From contig OY811985.1 in the NCBI GenBank assembly GCA_963681505.1, positions 4,421,865-4,485,864 on the forward strand: a stretch of 64,000 nt of DNA. The letters are read 5' to 3'. Made by a program: the position numbers and the translations under genes. The notes below the pieces were generated by a model. The model ran no database searches and had not been told where the DNA came from. It saw only the letters and a program-made list of their open reading frames with translations. The DNA comes from Eunapius fragilis. Its lineage: Eukaryota > Porifera > Demospongiae > Spongillida > Spongillidae. Positions 51,701 through 64,000 of this stretch are shown one piece after another; position 1 is the first letter of the stretch, and every line of letters begins with the position of its first letter.

Positions 51701-54700
51701 ATTTTTTTTATTTTTAACTTTGGGACAATTAGTGGGACAAGATGATTATTGGCAGGGATTTTTACCCATAGGTACTAAAATATACATGGTACAGAGTGTT
51801 ATGTCTTGTTCTTCTGTTCATTGATGGATAAAGGCATAGGGACGTTTGGTTTGCATTAATTCTTGCTACTTCCTATTGCACAATTATTAAAAGTTTGTCC
51901 CAAAATCAGCAAGAATTCACACAAACCAAAAGCCCATACACCCCTACTTAGAAGGACAAGACTTAAAACTCTACACCACATACATTTTAGCACTGATGGT
52001 AAACATGCCAATAATAATGTTTCAAACTTAATCTGTCCCACTGTTTGTCCCAGAGTTATAAGAACTGGTCCACAATTGTGTTTACAACTCAAAGAGGTGT
52101 TGCCCCACCTACACTATGGACTTGTTATCACTAGCCAACCACTGTAAAAACTGCGTGACCACTTTCACAAGACTCAGTTGTAAACCAAAGCATGTGACAG
52201 ACAACATATGAATGGCAGACTGGTCAAAGGACCACATAGCTTTTATCAAAGCTACCTAATCAAAGGTACCTCTTATGAAGTGGGTAAACACTACATCAAA
52301 GCATGTCATCACTGAACCACATCATATCAGGAGCAGCTCTTACCAGTGGGAGCTAAAGATCAATCAAAATGTCCCTTTAGGAGGGTGTGGTGTGGTGGGG
52401 GGTGGGGGGGGGCTCCAAAGGGCCCCTTGAATGGATCCAACTTTCACCTGCCACTGTCAAGCTTAAAAAAAAAAAATGCTCTTGCAATTTATGTGGGAGC
52501 CCTATACTACTACTACTGCCTTGGGTTGCTGCATACAACTGAGCTAATAAGAGTCCCATCTTTGCACACCCTCTACTGATGTATGTCCATGCACATGTAG
52601 CAGATAATTTCTGCAATGACTTGGAATGGTGAATTGATAGCTTCAAGCCACCAGAAAATATAGTTAGGGACAACGTTTACACTCCCTTACTCCTCACGGC
52701 ATGCAAACATAAGGTTCTATGCATGTGAAATTGCATCTAACTGATCCACAATTTATTGAGTTATTGCTACTAAATTTCCTTTCAACCTGATTAATATCTC
52801 CATCTTGCATTTAAAAAAATCCCATATCCATACATGTTAGCATGACCCTAAACAGCAGCCAACTCCTCCAACACCCTCGTACCTTCTGATGTACCCAGCA
52901 CACACCCTCCAACCCTCAAAATGGCACACCTACCATTGCAGAACTCATTCTGAATAAGCATGTGGTTGTCTTCCGCCCAGGCTGAGTAGTACCGGACAAG
53001 ATGTGTGTGCGAACCAAGGACAGCATGGGCGTACACTTCTCTTAAAGCTGAGGACCTGTGCAGGAATTGATATAACATTGTGAATACAATTACATGTGTG
53101 TTCTAATATGCCCCCTTGTTAATGTAACTTTCAATGTTATCTATCCATTGAAACTCTACAACCCACTTCCCCCAGCCCACATAACCATTACCCTCCCCCC
53201 CCCCCACCACATGTGGGGCTTAAATTACAGACATAGACCTGATGGTTACACAGCAGTCAATATGGCATCTGTAGCCCATCAGAAAAAAGGCTACAGACAA
53301 ATAATGGTGTGCAAGGTGTTAGGTGTGTGTGTGTGTGTGTGTGTGCATATATCTGTAGGCTATGGGATATGTGACTTACTCATCCGCAGAGCCGGCTACT
53401 GGATGATGAGACCTTTTCAAGGCATAGTAACACCCATCTTGTAGCCAAAATAAAGAGGAAATACATGTACAACATGAAAATGTCATGACACACAATACTA
53501 GTACACACACACACACACACACAAACACACACAAAGGCCACACCCAGCCAGATGCATGCTTGTACACCCACAAACTAATGGTATTATATACCACACAGTA
53601 TGTAAATTTGCAAGCATAGATCAATATTGGAGCCTGGCCAACCAACTACATGTCATTACCTAGTCGATTGATGCACTTGTAGACAGTACCAAAGGAGCCT
53701 TTTCCAATTATGCACACTTCGTGAAATTCCTCTTTGTAGCGGGAAATATTACTTTCCTTCAGTGCCAGCTTCTGTCCATACATAAAGATTACAACATAGC
53801 AACCAATATCACTACACATAGCAATAAGAAATCTAAGCCACAACAACCCCACCTGGCTACACATAGCAACCAGTGCAATAAGAAGTCTAAGCCACAACCC
53901 CATATGGCTGCAAGTAGCAACTGGTGTGCATCACATGACTGGGAGGAATAAATCATTAACAAGACCACAAATGATATTAAGTCCAATTAGAATTAACAAG
54001 GCCTGATTCGAAAGACTTAAATGGTCATTTTGATAAAATGATAAAGAATACAGGTGTCAGTTGATCCATCTCTCCCCCACCCCCCCCCCCCCCCCCCCCG
54101 GCACAATAAAAAATTACCTTCCCACCTTCACCAAGCCTTTAAGATTGAAAGCACCTTCCCCCCCCCCCCACAACACACACATCTACAAACACTCCCAACA
54201 AGCACATTACACATGCATGTATACACAAAACTGCAAACCATTCCAGCAGTGCCCCATCACCTCGTCCAACTGCAAACCATCCCAGCAGTGCCCCATCACC
54301 CCCTCCAACTGCAAACCATCCCAGCAGTGCCCCATCACCCCTCCAACTGCAAACCATCCCAGCAGTGCCCCATCACCCCTCCAATTGCAAACCATCCCAG
54401 CAGTGCCCCATCACCCCCTCCAATTGCAAACCATCCCAGCAGTGCCCCATCACCCCCTCCAACTGCAAACCATTCCAGCAGTGCCCCATCACCCCCTCCA
54501 ACTGCAAACCATCCCAGCAGTGCCCCTCACCCCTCCAACTGCAAACCGTTCCAGCAGTGCCCCTTCACCCCCTCCAACTGCAAACCATTCCAGCAGTGCC
54601 TCATCACCCCTCCAACTGACCTTATATTCTCTTGCTTCATCTGTAAGCGTCTCTTCAAGGAGCATTATTTGCGTAGGGCTGAGGAAGAGGGACCCAAAAC

Positions 54701-55688
54701 AGTAGAAGAGAGGGTAGGATATTAATCATTGGGGGGGGGGGGGGGGGGGGGGGGGTTAATAATCCCAGTGCAACACTACAAGCCTGAACAGCTTGAAGAA
54801 ATGATTATGGTACAAAAGGAAACATAAAACAATTCACACCATCACACCTATGCCCTCGTAAGTTGCCTGTGTACAGCATACATGTAGTTGGTGGGAGACC
54901 ATATGCCATATCAATGCAGACATACAGACTCGCCTCAAATATCCACTTCAGAGAAAAAGCAGTAATTTCACTCATAGCTTGTATGTCAACCACATCAGTA
55001 TATCCACATTCCGCTGCCCTCAGCCATCCCATCATAACATGCACCTGCTCTTGTTTCCATACAATAACAATCTTATACTATACTTTATGCGGTACCAAAA
55101 AAAAATCCAGCATGCTTTCATCCGCTACTACCCTGAGGTCCACATATCAAAACGTACCTGTTGTCTATACTACTAGCTCCAGCCTTCCTTTTAGCACGAC
55201 TGCTGAGTTCACGGGGTGTAAAAGGATTAACATTTGTTCCCTTGGAAACTCTTCGTCTTAGTTCTGGACCGGATCGAGTAACTCTAGCAGTTCTCAACCT
55301 GAGCACACACCGGAGGATAGTGAGAAAAAAACATCAACCTCAAGTGACAGACAGTTCATCATCACTTTAAACAAAGAACACGTATAGCACACACAAGATG
55401 GCAACACCTATCACATGACAGACTCAAGATCTCAGCTAGACAATCATGTGATCTCACACCAGTCATGAAGCTCAACACAACTGGAGGTCACTAATTACTT
55501 CAGCAATTATGTGACTCCCATCACCCACAGTGCAATTATGTCTCTATTTACCCCACACACACATGTACACATGTACATGTACACATGTATGAATAAGCGC
55601 ATATACACATACACACATACACACACGCCATGCTTTCTCACACACACACACATGCATGCTCACACACACATACACACCCACCCACCCC

Positions 55689-55723
<35 letters not shown>

Positions 55724-56783
55724 CTATACACACACATACATTTGCAGATCAGTCATACCAAGGCCAAATAGCTATTATCACCACCCAAAACATTTGCATG
55801 CAAGCATCAGCCCCTCCTATACACACAAACTCACCCACACACCACATACTAACCTCTGCAAAACTGAGTCCCTAGGAAACCGAGCCATAGTTGACCTCCT
55901 TATGATGCTCTTTGGAGTGTGCGGGGTGTCAAATAACCGCAGCTGCTCAATATGGGGCGGTGAGTGGCACACCATTTCATCACGGTTGCTTTCCCTTGGG
56001 GGGGTTTCCTGTCCAAATGACGCCGACGTACAGTGGGGCGATGAACTCAGCGGGGACCTGACTTTGAAGGGACTACCCTCCAACGAGGAGGGCGATACGA
56101 GCCGCTGTTGCTTGGAGGGAGGAGAAAAGGAGGGTGACTCCATGGACTCGATGGATGGACGTCGAAATGGTGGCGCACTCGGCGTAGCAAAGTTCACATC
56201 CCAGCTCTGTGGTATATATGTAGCAATGCGGTATAAATTATGGTGCTTGCACGCCTAAGCGTGCTTGCTGTGTGGGTGCGCGTGCATACAGTAAGTCTAA
56301 AAGGCAGTGACATCAAAACGCACGCACGTCAAAAATGGACGATATTGAATAGTTTTTTTAGTTGATTCAGGGGTCGTATTGTTTAATCACAAGCGTGAAA
56401 ACACGTATTTAAACAGGTGACAAATAGCAGCCAAATGGCAAGTTGCAGGCTTTAAAGCAGGTTCTAGAAGCAAATTCACAACGCAAAAGCTTTATTTGTA
56501 GCTCTAAAAGCATGTCCCGTATCGCAAGTCTACCCTGGTCAGTATATGTGTAAAAACCACACGCGCAGTTCAGTTAAGCTTCAAACTTTAAGTACATGCT
56601 TACTTGGTGAGGAGACGCTGGAGGAGGGCTGCTAAAGCTTATCGTCGTAACCAGTGTGTCATCTCCAGACTGACTGAAATAGTCAGATGTGTTTCTCCAA
56701 CAGAGACTTTCTTCGTCAAAAAGCTTCTTGGCGCAGTCCTGACGCTCCGGTGACAAGAAAGAGTGCATCGTTCCCTCATCCAT
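47904..56783 (-). CDS. WEE1: WEE1 kinase (16 exons)
   Basis: Exons: 56783-56604, 56206-55854, 55298-55158, 54678-54621, 53771-53660, 53437-53380, 53055-52934, 51395-51301, 50969-50807, 50595-50510, 49091-49032, 48953-48904, 48842-48785, 48668-48579, 48455-48400, 48006-47904. Phases agree throughout and the sum is 595 codons with stop (594 residues; vertebrate WEE1 is slightly longer). The N-terminal regulatory part is Ser/Pro-rich with [10 protein letters not shown] (151-160) and NVNPFTP (200-206), both characteristic of WEE1. The kinase has [11 protein letters not shown] (267-), the ATP lysine in YALKRS (K289), [28 protein letters not shown] with Asp387, GDMGHVT in place of the usual [14 protein letters not shown], and [15 protein letters not shown]1 inhibits CDK1 by phosphorylating its inhibitory tyrosine and holds cells before mitosis. 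Start: ATG 56783 with A at -3. Introns hold minisatellites and a recurrent 140-bp repeat. The longer introns contain no other gene. Confidence 0.95.
48511..48569. repeat. (CA)n microsatellite (WEE1 intron)
   Basis: About 29 CA units starting about 10 bp beyond the donor of the WEE1 exon 48668-48579. A shorter (CA)n lies at 48706-48734, upstream of the same exon. Confidence 0.95.
49319..49455. repeat. WEE1 intronic repeat, copy 1
   Basis: A ~137-bp segment beginning catgtctgctgccatttata, nearly identical to 51098-51236 and partly to 53227-53318. It contains a short hairpin, tctgtagcc...ggctacaga. It lies in the intron between exons 10 and 11. Confidence 0.85.
49722..49890. repeat. Minisatellite, ~35-bp unit (WEE1 intron)
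   Basis: About four units of agtaacacatataaaccatg plus cagcgtaacttc. Nearby, a ~45-bp segment containing agcaacctgcaacctggtat occurs twice (49945-49990 and 50255-50298). Confidence 0.85.
51098..51236. repeat. WEE1 intronic repeat, copy 2
   Basis: Differs from copy 1 by two single-base length changes. Located in the intron between exons 8 and 9. Such near-identity implies recent duplication or gene conversion. Confidence 0.85.
53227..53318. repeat. WEE1 intronic repeat, copy 3 (shorter)
   Basis: Shares acctgatggttacacagcag, tagcccatcagaaaaaaggc and ggtgtgcaaggtg with the other copies but lacks the first ~45 bp and an internal ~10 bp. Followed by a GT run (53322-53345). In the intron between exons 6 and 7. 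Confidence 0.8.
54232..54618. repeat. Minisatellite, ~38-bp unit (WEE1 intron)
   Basis: About ten units of ctgcaaaccatcccagcagt plus gccccatcacccctccaa, with one-base length differences. It ends directly at the donor side of the WEE1 exon 54678-54621. Overlapping frames on both strands result from the repeat. Confidence 0.95.
55555..55735. repeat. CA-rich segment (WEE1 intron)
   Basis: Imperfect CACA/CACATG runs, with pure (CA)n at about 55693-55720. Confidence 0.85.
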
Positions 56784-56789
56784 ATTCAA

Positions 56790-58389
56790 TCAATTCAAAA
56801 AGTTTGAAATTCAATAACGTTGGCGCCTTTTTTAAAAAGGTGGTCACTAAATAGAGTTAATGCACGTGTCCCCAGGCCTTTTGACTTATATTAGCGCAGA
56901 CATACAGTCGGCGATGTAAACTCTCTGCTCAGTCTGTAATGGGAATAGTAAAATTCAGGTAATACATGGCTATGTGCACATATGCGGGGTGCATTTTTAT
57001 TTTAGGATTGTACACTTGACTACTAGCTCGATCACAATTATCCGTTAAAGGCGAAGCCTGTATGACCTGTGGTTGATATTTCTCGATTGTGATTACAACT
57101 GTACATAGCAAATTATGGATGATACAATGTCCAGATAAGCCTACACCATGCACATTATGATAGTAAGTACTACCATATCATAGGAAAACGTTTCGTGTTT
57201 CCATCTTCGTGTTAATTTAATCCATTTTCACAGGGTGGATGGCTTAAATCAACGTTGCACTTCAGTAAAGTAGCAAACTCGGGGAAATGGATCAGATCAA
57301 GTCCAAGGGAACACGCGTACGATCTGCTCATAATAATATACCGGTAGTTGTAATTTATAAGCACCTGTGTTGTTAATGAATGTGGTGAGGTTGCATCCAC
57401 CACCATAGCGGGTGCACTGATGCAACCATCATGGCTCTATACATGAAGGTGCTGCTTTGAAACATATTGATTGAAGCTGGGATAATTAAAGCCGGGAAGT
57501 AACGAATACCCGGTATGTGTGACTACGTTACTGTCCCTCATGCACAAACCCAGGCTTTTGCTTGTGGACATGCAAGCAATGCTTCCTATTGAAGTAAAAA
57601 ATGTCAGCTACTTGTGTACACAACTCCAGCTCCTTATACACAACTCCTTATATACAGCTTCTCCTTATATACAACTCCCAACTCATTGTATACAGTTCCT
57701 TATATACAGTTCCTTATATACAGCTCCTTATTTACAACTCCCAACTCATTATATACAGCTCCTTATACATAGCTCCTTATATACAATTTCATGGTTTGGG
57801 CCGGACATTTTCATATTTTGTAGAACACTGCGGGATGAGCAACATAAAATTAAACAGCAGCAGATGCCTGATTTTGTTCAGTAATTAATATACATATATT
57901 GCTATGAATTTTACACATGCTTGATATCTCTAACAATGAAGTCAAATGATCAACACTATCTTACTAACTACCACTAACATATCTCAACCATCAGTGCAGG
58001 TCAAAATTATTGTGATTCACCATCTACCAAGGTAAAGCATGAATAATGTGCTATTTATTAGGTGTGCGTGGACCAAGGATGGTACTGGGAGCACATGGTC
58101 CTACATTTCCATACAAAACACAGTGTAGTTTGCTTTGTCTTCCAACTTTCCTGCAATGCCCCAATTGTGTATTTAGCTAAGCATTGTTAATTGTCCCATA
58201 TATCCATTAATATTTGTTTCATGTCAATTTTAAAAATATTACAAAGCAACATTTAAAAAACTCAAAGCACAACATTTAGCCTGGTGTGGAGACCAGGCAG
58301 GGAAAAACCCATATAGGGGGAAAAAAACCCATATTTGAACAGCTAAAATAATGCTAAAAAAAATAAAAAAGTATCTGTGTACACAATTA
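56790..58389. other. Region between WEE1 promoter and next gene's 3' end
   Basis: Contains the WEE1 upstream region and a ~15-30-bp degenerate repeat (ctccttatatacaactccca) at 57630-57790. No gene supported. A C/T-rich short inverted motif (agcctggt...accaggc) occurs at 58277-58296. Confidence 0.5.
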
Positions 58390-61300
58390 CTACTTATAAA
58401 AGGCCACAATGAATTTTTCGAGCACCTCTGGTGTCAGAAGAGATATCTTGTCAATCAGTAGCATGCCGTGCCCCTCGGTTGGGGAATGGTCGGCCCTACT
58501 GCACAGCCCCATGCTCGGATGGCTAAGGAGGCTCCTCATCAGGTACGTGTTGCACGCCAGCTCGGATATAGGGATGGGGTCCCGTCCAATTTCAGTGCGG
58601 ATGCGCCGTCCTCCACACTTTGTGGTGATGAGCTGCAGAACCTTGGCTATAAAAGACGCACCAGCCGATGCGGCGTAGCACGTCCCTCCTTTCCCTGTTG
58701 CGTCGGCTATGTCAAACTCGCCGGGACACAGGAAGTTCAATTCTCGTCCGACGCTGCTGTAAGGGCGCCGGTTGCCAAATTGATCACAGGCCCCTATGAC
58801 GATCAAGTTCCCCATCCTTGCAGGGTAGCAGATGGTGTTGCGGTCCGTCTTTCCTTCGTTACCAGCTGCGCACACGACGATGCACCAACTCAAGATGGAG
58901 CCGAGATTAGTACAGAATGAGTCGTGCGTGTCAGAGGTGACTGCTGACACAAGGAGTACTTCCGGTTTCTCCTTTTCAACCACCTTGAGGGCACCTTCTT
59001 CCACACGGTTACTGTTTTGGTGCCTGATCAGCAGAAGCCTGCACTTGGGCACACAGTTGGCAACTATGGCTGCACACTGCAAGACGTGGCCCTGAGCACC
59101 GTTGCGATGAATCCTGCAGCATTCCTGCATGACATCCTTTGCGTACATGTAGAAATACTGGATTTGCCCTTCACACTTGATTTTAATCTTGTGATGGTTC
59201 TGTACATGCATCAGGTAACCTTCTTCGATGTTGTCAATCATTGCAATTGTAACTCCTGCACCACAGAGTTGCTTTGGATCGTTATGGAGCCCTGACCAAA
59301 GCTTGGTGTTGGCCTTTGCATCACCGCAGGAAATTACAGGGTCATACTGCTTTCGATTACGTCCCTGTGATATATGCTCCAGGTCTTTCTTGATCTGCAA
59401 TGCTGGACGTCTGCTCAATGATTTGAAGTTTACCCTGCCGTAGCAGTTCGTTTCAAAGAGTAGAAACTCCTTCAAGATGGCTATTCCTTTTATGCTAACT
59501 CCAGTAGCTTTAAAAACCACCTCAAGTATCAGGGCAAGATTACCTGCAAAGCGCGCAGCACTAATGGGGGTTCCATGGGTGAGGTCATACTTCTGATGTT
59601 TCAACACACCCGGCTCAACATGGTCGATTGCACCTCCTCTTGCAGAGGAAAGTGCTGTGCTTCCGTTTGGGCTCTCTGCAATGCATAAAACGCTGCCAAG
59701 TGCACCAGGACACAGCATCCTCTCCGTGTCTTCCCTGTCATACTTTGCTGCGCACACAATTATGATTCCCTCTGAGTTTGCCCTGTTTATGGCTGCTTCC
59801 AGCGCTCTGTTGTACTTCCAACCACATAAAATACAGATGATGAAGCTGTGCTGGCTGACGGTGTCTGCTCTTCCAATCCACTCATCAGTCATGCAGCTGA
59901 TGACAGCAGCAGTGCTAGTGGCATCGTTCCCAGGGTAGAAGATGTATTTAGCTCCTGGAGACATTGCAGAAGACAACATCTGAAGTATCACCTCAAATGT
60001 GTTCCTCCAGCGCTCTGTGTCGGCACTGTGATGCCACACTTTGATGTCGCATTGAGAGGGAAACATGGGGGGAATTCCCGGCATGGCTATCTGCACACCC
60101 TTCCCGTCAAGATCAGGATCAGGGGGTGGGGAAGTGTTGTCTAGATGTTGGTCTTCACTGCTGTCTGTCGACGACTGTGAGTAATATAAATTTCGTAACC
60201 ACAAACTGGGACATTGTCATGCTATGTGACTATTTGCTTAGTATGAACACAACACTACAAATGATTCACTCTATTGGAAGCAGTGAGCATTAAAAAACTA
60301 AGTGGAAGATGCAGCAATCACTGTCAATTAAACTTATGTTGCTCTAAACATTGAAATGACAGCGCATGCGTGTTGCAATGCCAGTGATAAAATAGTAACT
60401 TCAATGTCAACAGCACAATTTAATTTTTAATCTGTACGAAAAAAAAAAGCTACTTAGAATTGAAAAAAAAAAGCTATCAACTTTTGGGTTGTTAAGGTAG
60501 AGGCTTAATATAATGCAGGACGTGAACAATTTTTTGGTGGCAATTCTATGGTGAAACAAACACTGCCATGCCTCAGCTACCACCAATGATAAGTATACAA
60601 AATTCTTCCTTTGCTGTGCAGCAGGCGAAAATTAAATATGAAAAAACTATGATTATAATTATTAAATTATAATAACTTACCTCTTCTTGTCCAGTTACCA
60701 TGGAATCCTTGGCAACATTGTGTGGTGTAACTTCTTCAACAGGAGAGCATTTTAGTTCACTTCCATGCACGCCATGACTGTTTGCTTCACCAGTCTCTTG
60801 GGCATGTAAGCTGTGATCCTATACGTTACATGATAACAATATGAATGTTGTTGGATAAAATGACACGATATTAATTTAACCAGATTATGGATCGTTAAGA
60901 TGCACTTTTGAATTAAGGCGGTACTTGCAACATGTGGCAGTGCTAATTTCCATACACTTGTCATCCACTCAGCATATTATGCCTGGGGTCTGGCTATTTG
61001 TTAGGCTAATGATACTTTGCGACCTGTTGCCACACATTGCCAGCAAATTGCTTACTCATATCTGTTAATCACTGCCCCCCCCCCCCCCCCCCCTCCTCCA
61101 TTAAAAACTCCCTACGGTGTGCCTATAGCATTACAAGCCGTATAACCATATGTTCATTGTACTGTAATGCACTTGCTGATCTGGTTAATTAGAGGATTGA
61201 GAAAATATTATGTCTAAGAAATCAATTTGGAAGTGGTTTTTAAAAATCAACTAGCTCCCATGCACACTGTGGTTTGCATTACCTCGTCACCAAGCCTAGC

Positions 61301-62858
61301 CGGAACAGAGTGAGGACTTCCATCTAGACTTGGAGTAGGGCCAGGTTCTATATCAGGGTTCACCTATGCCAGTATGGAACAACAGATCAGTACATAACGG
61401 AACATTCCCGTGGCTTACATATCTGAATGTTGCTGGACCACATTGCATCTGCCTAAGTTCCTGCTCCACTTGGAGAAGCCTTTTTTTCATCTGTTTTTCT
61501 TCAATCTCCATTTCCATTTTACGCATCTTCATCCTGTGCTCCATTTCTTCCTTCTCCCTCGTCAGCTCAAGCAATCTTATCTCTTTCATAAGCTGTTGTT
61601 CCACTGCACCTTTACATGGATGGTCTACTTCATCTATCCCTTGCTGGACCTCTTTATCTACTTCAGGAATGTGTACTGGTCCTTGCTGCACCTCCTTATC
61701 TAGAAGTAGCCCTTGCCACACTTCTTTATCTAGATGCTCTTGTTCAGGTAGCCCTTGCTGCACTTCTTTATCTAGATGCTCTTGTTCGGGTAGCCCTTGC
61801 CGCACTTCTTTATCTAGATGCTCTTGTTCGGGTAGCCCTTGCTGCACCTCCTTATCTAGATGCTCTTGTTCAGGTAGCCCTTGCTGCACTTCCTTATCTT
61901 GATGCTCTTGTTCAGGTAGCCCTAGCTTCACCTCTTTATCTAGATGCTCTTGTTCGGGTTGCTGCACCTCTCGAACCTCAAGGGCTGATGTCTGTTTAGC
62001 ATCTATGGGTATGACTTCTGCAGTGATAAATGCCTATACATGAGTAAGTGGATAGTAAGAGTTATTTTCATTCAGATGCCTCATTCAATACCTGTTTATT
62101 GATGATAACTTCACTTTCACTTTGGCAAGACACGTTTGGTTCCACAAGCCCACTTGGCTAAATACATTAAAAAATAATGTGCAGCATCCATACACAACAG
62201 GTACTTACACAAATGGGGCCATTTTTTGACACTGCAATCGATTTCAACTGGTTCTCTTGTTCAGTGACAGGCACAGATGTGTGACAATCAGTCTCACTGG
62301 AAGTGCTCCTTTCCAATGGCACCTCTGGATCATCAAGCTGCAAAGGTTGCATTACAAGTGGGTCACCACAGCTTCAATAACCTACAGTGGTGTTGCTTGC
62401 ATACATATACTTTGTGTGTAAATTTATAATAGTTTTTTTTCCAAGTTTTGTAGCTTTGTAAAAAAGATTCAAAAACTGATCAATTACATTAAAGGCTGGT
62501 GTCTGAGTGCGGTGCAATAAGTCTTAAAACTGGTTGAAGTAAATAACTGCATCATCGTATTCCAGTTACCTCTTGCAATGGCCATTAATTTTACAGCAGA
62601 AGATAATAATTTGAAGAAGAAACCATTAGGTAATATGCTACTACAGTAAAGTTTTACCACACAATATTTCATAACCATAATAATTAAAATGGAGCAGTTG
62701 TACTCATGTTTAAAAATTTCATGATCCACTTAGTCAATTGATTGAGATGTTTGTTTACTATGATGGATTATTTCTACCACTTTGAAGACACATTATATTA
62801 CCTCAATGAAGCCAGAGTCATTCTGTTTACGACGCTCTCGGTCTCCACCAGCAGCCAT
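58390..62858 (-). CDS. Coiled-coil protein with two degenerate subtilisin-like domains (7 exons)
   Basis: Exons: 62858-62802, 62337-62209, 62157-62092, 62033-61419, 61363-61283, 60818-60681, 60174-58390. All are phase 0 with GT-AG ends, giving about 956 residues. Start MAAGGDRERRKQND with a strong context (gagccATGG). Residues ~100-190 hold six 14-residue repeats (PEQEHLDKEVQQGL), then a coiled coil (EKEEMEHRMKMRKMEMEIEE). The final exon carries two peptidase S8-like units. Unit one has ALEAAINRANSEGIIIVCAA and THGTPISAARFAGN, where the catalytic Ser is replaced by Pro. Unit two has GAGVTIAMIDN (Asp676), NGAQGHVLQCAAIVA where the His position is Ala, CAAGNEG with the oxyanion Asn, and AASAGASFIA where Ser is kept. 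It is most likely catalytically dead. No signal peptide. Function unknown; a binding or scaffold role is inference. Confidence 0.8.
61690..61965 (-). repeat. Coding minisatellite, 42-bp unit
   Basis: Six or seven 42-bp copies (plus strand: cttgttcaggtagcccttgc with ctgcacttctttatctagatg) encode the 14-residue repeats of the subtilisin-like protein. Copies differ by few bases. Confidence 0.92.
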
Positions 62859-63290
62859 GGCTCTGAATTTAAAATTAATGCTAACGTTAATAGCAGTTTA
62901 TGGACGACATAACAAAAAACTACACGTCTTGATTAAAAAATTGTGCTTTATTTCTTTATGATTCAATGTTGATTGATAGCCACTCAGAGATAGAACACCA
63001 AGCCATCTATTGAACTTGTCCTAATAACTACCAACTATATGGTTATTATAATATGCTATTAGGTGCATTGCATGGTAAGTGTGTCCCATGGATGTGAAAC
63101 ATTATTTTAAAAAGTAACATGCATGTGTTATGAATAAATACACCATTGTATCATCATCATCATTTAAAATTCATTTTCCAGAAAGCTTAGGAGTATGTGT
63201 GTTCTCTGATTTGTATATTGGATGCCAGTCACAGTACACTTATATTGAAATGACTGCCATAATTCATTCTTAGTGATTAAAAATTAATTG

Positions 63291-63327
<37 letters not shown>

Positions 63328-64000
63328 ACCAACTATACCTGTATGATGGAGCACTGAGTTGTATATATAGATGAGCTTCAGCTGATGTGAAATGTGTCAC
63401 TGATGTGTATATAGATGAGCTTCAGCTGATGTGAAATATGTCACAGGTGTGGGTCTTCTTGGATTGCAAAGGTATAACTTACACGTGGGTACTTGAAGTG
63501 ATGAATGGGGAAAATACAAGCATCATAACAATAACAATTGCATCGTACGACATACACAATAGAATCCCCTCATGGGTTCACATGTAATGGCCTGACAGGG
63601 AGTTGTGCACAAGTTCCCAGTCCATCACAACTGGGACGATGAATGGCTCAAGTTATCGGTACCTTAAGACTACAATTATCTGCTGGTACATTTATTTGTG
63701 GTTTTAGTTTTTTAAAACGCATTTTGCTGGTATTAAAATTTTATTTCAGTGCAGTTAGTTGGGTCAATACATTTATTAATATTTGTCAAAACCACTGACA
63801 TATCTCTAGGTGTTCAGGATAGGGGGAGGGGGGGAGGTAGTCACCTCTGTTGACCCTAATCTTATCTAGGTGTTCAGGCAAAATGTCAGTTCCGAGGCCT
63901 TGTTGGTGTGACATGCCCCAAGTCATGTTGGTGGTTTTGTTTGGCGGGAGAGGGGGGGGGGTATCAACTCCCTCATTTGAAGTTGAAGACGTAGAAAAAT
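62859..64000. other. Upstream region with repeats, no gene
   Basis: Promoter side of the subtilisin-like gene. It holds a (GT)n at 63293-63325, a ~53-bp unit (gatgagcttcagctgatgtg) duplicated at 63360-63445, and a short repeat (tctaggtgttcaggataggg-like) at 63806 and 63867. No coding frame supported. Confidence 0.55.

Noticed and set aside
54054-54725. Pro/Gln-rich frames of over 200 codons
   Set aside because: They come from the ~38-bp minisatellite in a WEE1 intron and overlap a real exon on the other strand.

Overview
The window looks like nuclear DNA of an early-branching animal, most probably a demosponge. It carries animal-type intron-rich genes (a WEE1 kinase and a DAPP1-like SH2-PH adaptor with short GT-AG introns), a secreted cystine-knot protein, and non-LTR reverse transcriptase remnants. 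It is also full of minisatellites, dinucleotide runs and long G or C tracts. No prokaryotic operon structure, CRISPR array or convincing tRNA/rRNA gene was seen. The taxonomic call is inference from gene content; no search was possible.

Layout. 1-5.8 kb: the 3' part of a plus-strand coiled-coil gene (6 exons visible), with large minisatellites upstream and in its introns. 6.1-6.6 kb: first copy of a dispersed DNA element. 7.2-8.2 kb: an intronless gene joining a ubiquitin-like domain to an ADP-ribosyltransferase-like domain. 8.4-9.9 kb: foldback and MITE-like repeats. 10.15-11.0 kb: an intronless DUF1749 alpha/beta hydrolase. 12.3-36.5 kb: a transposon-rich stretch with five degraded copies of one reverse transcriptase/endonuclease family, two integrase relics, a hAT-like TIR element with a nested insertion in one copy, several foldback elements, a possible transposon-borne small gene (21.6-22.7 kb), and one well-formed minus-strand secreted cystine-knot gene (27.1-27.6 kb). 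36.6-37.8 kb: a 22-bp minisatellite. 39.3-40.2 kb: a broken Ulp1-type protease plus PHD finger.

40.9-62.9 kb is the gene-dense part, all on the minus strand: an intact single-exon diaminopimelate decarboxylase (lysA), a DAPP1-like SH2-PH adaptor (8 exons traced), WEE1 (16 exons, 594 codons reconstructed with consistent phases), and a roughly 956-residue protein whose last exon holds two degenerate subtilisin-like domains. 62.9-64 kb holds only repeats.

Themes. WEE1 (cell-cycle kinase) and DAPP1 (phosphoinositide/phosphotyrosine adaptor) are ordinary animal genes lying head-to-tail. Next to them is a lysine-biosynthesis enzyme that animals normally lack. With the ubiquitin-ART gene and the DUF1749 hydrolase it forms a set of intronless genes that look more GC-rich than their surroundings, which suggests acquisition by transfer or retroposition. 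The most striking items are the animal lysA, the Norrin/VWF-like cystine-knot ligand, the tandem pseudo-subtilase, and a 5' splice site copied five times in tandem in the DAPP1 gene.
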